Source: an uncultured Candidatus Saccharibacteria bacterium (GTDB lineage: Bacteria; Patescibacteriota; Saccharimonadia; Saccharimonadales; Saccharimonadaceae). Taken from it: a DNA stretch of 6,440 nt. Below, one piece after another: positions 5,088-6,440 of this stretch (positions are counted from its first letter, which is position 1; every line of letters starts with the position of its first letter). A model generated the notes under the pieces. It saw only the letters and a list, made by a program, of their open reading frames with translations. It was not told the origin of the DNA and ran no database searches. The stretch covers positions 1 to 6,440 of the forward strand of contig CALHWA010000178.1 in the NCBI GenBank assembly GCA_938036845.1, read 5' to 3'. The position numbers and the translations under genes are program-made.

Positions 5088-5097
5088 TATAGCAGGA

Positions 5098-6440
5098 GTG
5101 AGACGATATTGGACGGATTTTCGGTTTGCAGGCGTAGCAGCAGTGGTGGTACTGGCAGTTGGCTTTGTGCAGCTGCACCAGGTGGCAATGGCCGAGCCCG
5201 CCACGAATTCTGGCTCCAACTCATCCACCAAAAAAGACGATAAGCCCGACATCTGCGACCCCAACACGATGCGCTTCAAGACTACAGCGCTGAGTTCCCC
5301 GACCGACAAAGCCCGCGCCGCTAAGGCCCTCGCCAACCTCCGTGGCCTCATGCAGCCCATTCGCAACGCTGGCGATGGCAGCACCATCACCGCCGCCAAG
5401 CAGTACGGCACAGACTACACTGGCGAGATAAAAGGCTCATTCCAGCTCAAGAACAGTGGTAGCTATGCCACTGGTAATCCCACACCTCTCTCCGTTACTT
5501 CGCCATCATCGGTGCCAGGCAACTACCGTGGCAAAGTCTCGGGCAAGGCACCCACTGGTGGGAGCCGCGTTGTCAAGGCCTTCCGCGCTACCGATGCCGA
5601 GTATGAGCAAGGCAAAGTCACCCCTGCCCAGGTGCAAGGTGACGGCAGCTGGACACTCGACCTCTCGCCAGTTGATGGCAGTATTGGTGGTGAGTGGCGC
5701 TTCCGTCTCTACGATGCCAGTAGCGGCCAACCCCTCGGCGAGAGCTGGCCACGCGTCACTGAGTACCAAAATGTCGAGATCCAATCCTACGTCATTACCG
5801 ACCAAACCTACCTCGTGGCCAAGCAAGCCGCCAACACCAACCGTACCTTTAGTTTCCCCGGCACCGAGAAGGGCCACAAGATGCTGCGTCTGGTGGATAC
5901 GCGCAGCAACAAGATCCTCGCCGAGTACTTCCAGCCACAGCTGGCGGGGCTGATCCGCTCGTACGAGTTCTCGCCTGGCCAGGATGGTTACGGCACTCAT
6001 CGCGTGCACTATTCATTTATGTACGATCAGTCGCTGGCGCTGCTTGTGGCGGTTGGTGCGGGCGACAAAGCGATGGCAGACCAGCTCGTCAATGGCTTCA
6101 AGACCATCCAGATCAAATCCGGCCGGTCGCGTGGTGCCTTCCCTTCCAGCGCCCACCAGCTCGACCCCAGTAACCAGCAGGCCCGCTATTATACTGGCGG
6201 TGTCGCCTTCGTCCTCTACGCGCTCATCCGTTACCAAGAGAAATTTGGCGATATCAATGGCGTCAGCAGCATGGTGCGCTCTGCCCTGGCCTGGGTCAAG
6301 ACCAAGAAAAGTACATCCGGCCCCGGTGCTGGCCTCTACCGCGGTGGCACAAATATCAACGACGATGACAACAACAAGCAATTCGAGATCGCCTGGCACT
6401 CCACCGAGCACAATACCGACCTCTGGCATGTGTACGAGCG
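5098..6440 (+). CDS. Secreted protein with C-terminal (alpha/alpha)-toroid, glycosidase-like domain (3' end missing)
   Basis: 447 complete codons are present and the frame is open at the right edge. From GTG 5098 the protein has a short RR-containing N-terminus, a hydrophobic segment (about 10-28) and an A-M-A/E cleavage-like site (30-33), so it is probably exported. A Ser/Thr/Lys/Asp linker follows, then a region of mixed, partly beta-rich character (about 100-290). From about residue 296 there are repeated helical hairpins with features of six-hairpin glycosidase-like toroids: YDQSLALLVAVGAGD (309-323), GAFPS (346-350), YYTGGVAFVLYALIRY (364-379) and WHSTEHNTDLW (433-443). The STEHN acidic/His motif would line the active cleft in such folds, so a polysaccharide target is plausible but inferred. 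GTG 5098 is chosen because AGGAG (5083-5087) lies 10 nt upstream; GTG 5080 in frame is the alternative. It is divergent from the DUF2207 gene. Confidence 0.75.
   Translation, partial: MRRYWTDFRFAGVAAVVVLAVGFVQLHQVAMAEPATNSGSNSSTKKDDKPDICDPNTMRFKTTALSSPTDKARAAKALANLRGLMQPIRNAGDGSTITAAKQYGTDYTGEIKGSFQLKNSGSYATGNPTPLSVTSPSSVPGNYRGKVSGKAPTGGSRVVKAFRATDAEYEQGKVTPAQVQGDGSWTLDLSPVDGSIGGEWRFRLYDASSGQPLGESWPRVTEYQNVEIQSYVITDQTYLVAKQAANTNRTFSFPGTEKGHKMLRLVDTRSNKILAEYFQPQLAGLIRSYEFSPGQDGYGTHRVHYSFMYDQSLALLVAVGAGDKAMADQLVNGFKTIQIKSGRSRGAFPSSAHQLDPSNQQARYYTGGVAFVLYALIRYQEKFGDINGVSSMVRSALAWVKTKKSTSGPGAGLYRGGTNINDDDNNKQFEIAWHSTEHNTDLWHVYE

Larger units (their letters stand above)
4745..5097. other. Divergent intergenic regulatory region
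   Basis: About 350 bp between the divergent DUF2207 and secreted-protein genes. Besides the DUF2207 promoter it holds an operator-like dyad GGTCTA-N9-TAGACC (4805-4825). It also contains several -10-like boxes reading rightward: TGC-TATACT (4844-4852), TATACC (5006-5011), TATGCT (5015-5020) and TGC-TATACT (5040-5048). A 21-codon ORF (ATG 4862, stop TAG at 4925-4927) follows the first box but has no Shine-Dalgarno. I see no RNA gene here. Confidence 0.5.

Noticed and set aside
5506..6009. Long minus-strand frames opposite the secreted-protein gene (5506-6009 and 6013-6429)
   Set aside because: They are typical antisense shadows of a GC-ending-codon gene (Val/Leu/Gly/Ala-rich), with no ribosome sites or recognisable motifs. 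The plus frame is open for 447 codons with a signal peptide.

Overview
This window reads like a chromosomal segment of a small-genome bacterium. A Saccharibacteria/Patescibacteria-type member (CPR) is my best guess. The basis is family resemblance: a long DUF2207 membrane protein ending in polyglycine-Trp, a stand-alone FtsX/MacB-type ABC pair with an extended basic ATPase tail, a UppP phosphatase with no peptidoglycan operon around it, and short monocistronic units. Glycine is encoded by GGN, and TGA is never needed as a sense codon, so the UGA-recoded CPR lineages are not indicated. The lineage call is inference. I see no CRISPR array, tRNA, rRNA, IS element or phage gene.

Layout, left to right. 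(1) 1-978, minus strand: a two-gene operon with an ABC ATPase (978 to 136) followed after 2 nt by an FtsX/MacB-like permease that runs off the window at base 1. It has a clear promoter at 1011-1039. (2) 979-1279: a gene-free gap holding that promoter, a dyad at its start site and a weak inverted repeat. (3) 1280-2113, minus: uppP (bacA), undecaprenyl-diphosphatase, with its own promoter and Shine-Dalgarno. (4) 2227-2850, plus: a self-contained unit made of a TTGACA promoter, a strong leader hairpin, a small orphan three-helix membrane protein (2375-2662), a roughly 116-nt multi-stem RNA-like element beginning at the stop codon, and a terminator hairpin. (5) 2897-4744, minus: a DUF2207 membrane protein whose promoter predicts a leaderless mRNA starting on the ATG at 4744. 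(6) 4745-5097: a divergent regulatory region with a dyad and several TATACT-type -10 elements. (7) 5098 to the right edge, plus: a secreted protein whose C-terminal part looks like an (alpha/alpha)6-toroid, glycosidase-like domain; its 3' end is outside the window.

The genes share a cell-envelope theme: lipid-carrier recycling (UppP), a membrane ABC machine, two uncharacterised membrane proteins and one exported, probably carbohydrate-active protein. They do not form one operon. The parts most worth a second look are the small membrane-protein unit with its leader hairpin and structured 3' element (2263-2850), the histone-H1-like tail of the ABC ATPase, and the apparent leaderless start of the DUF2207 gene.
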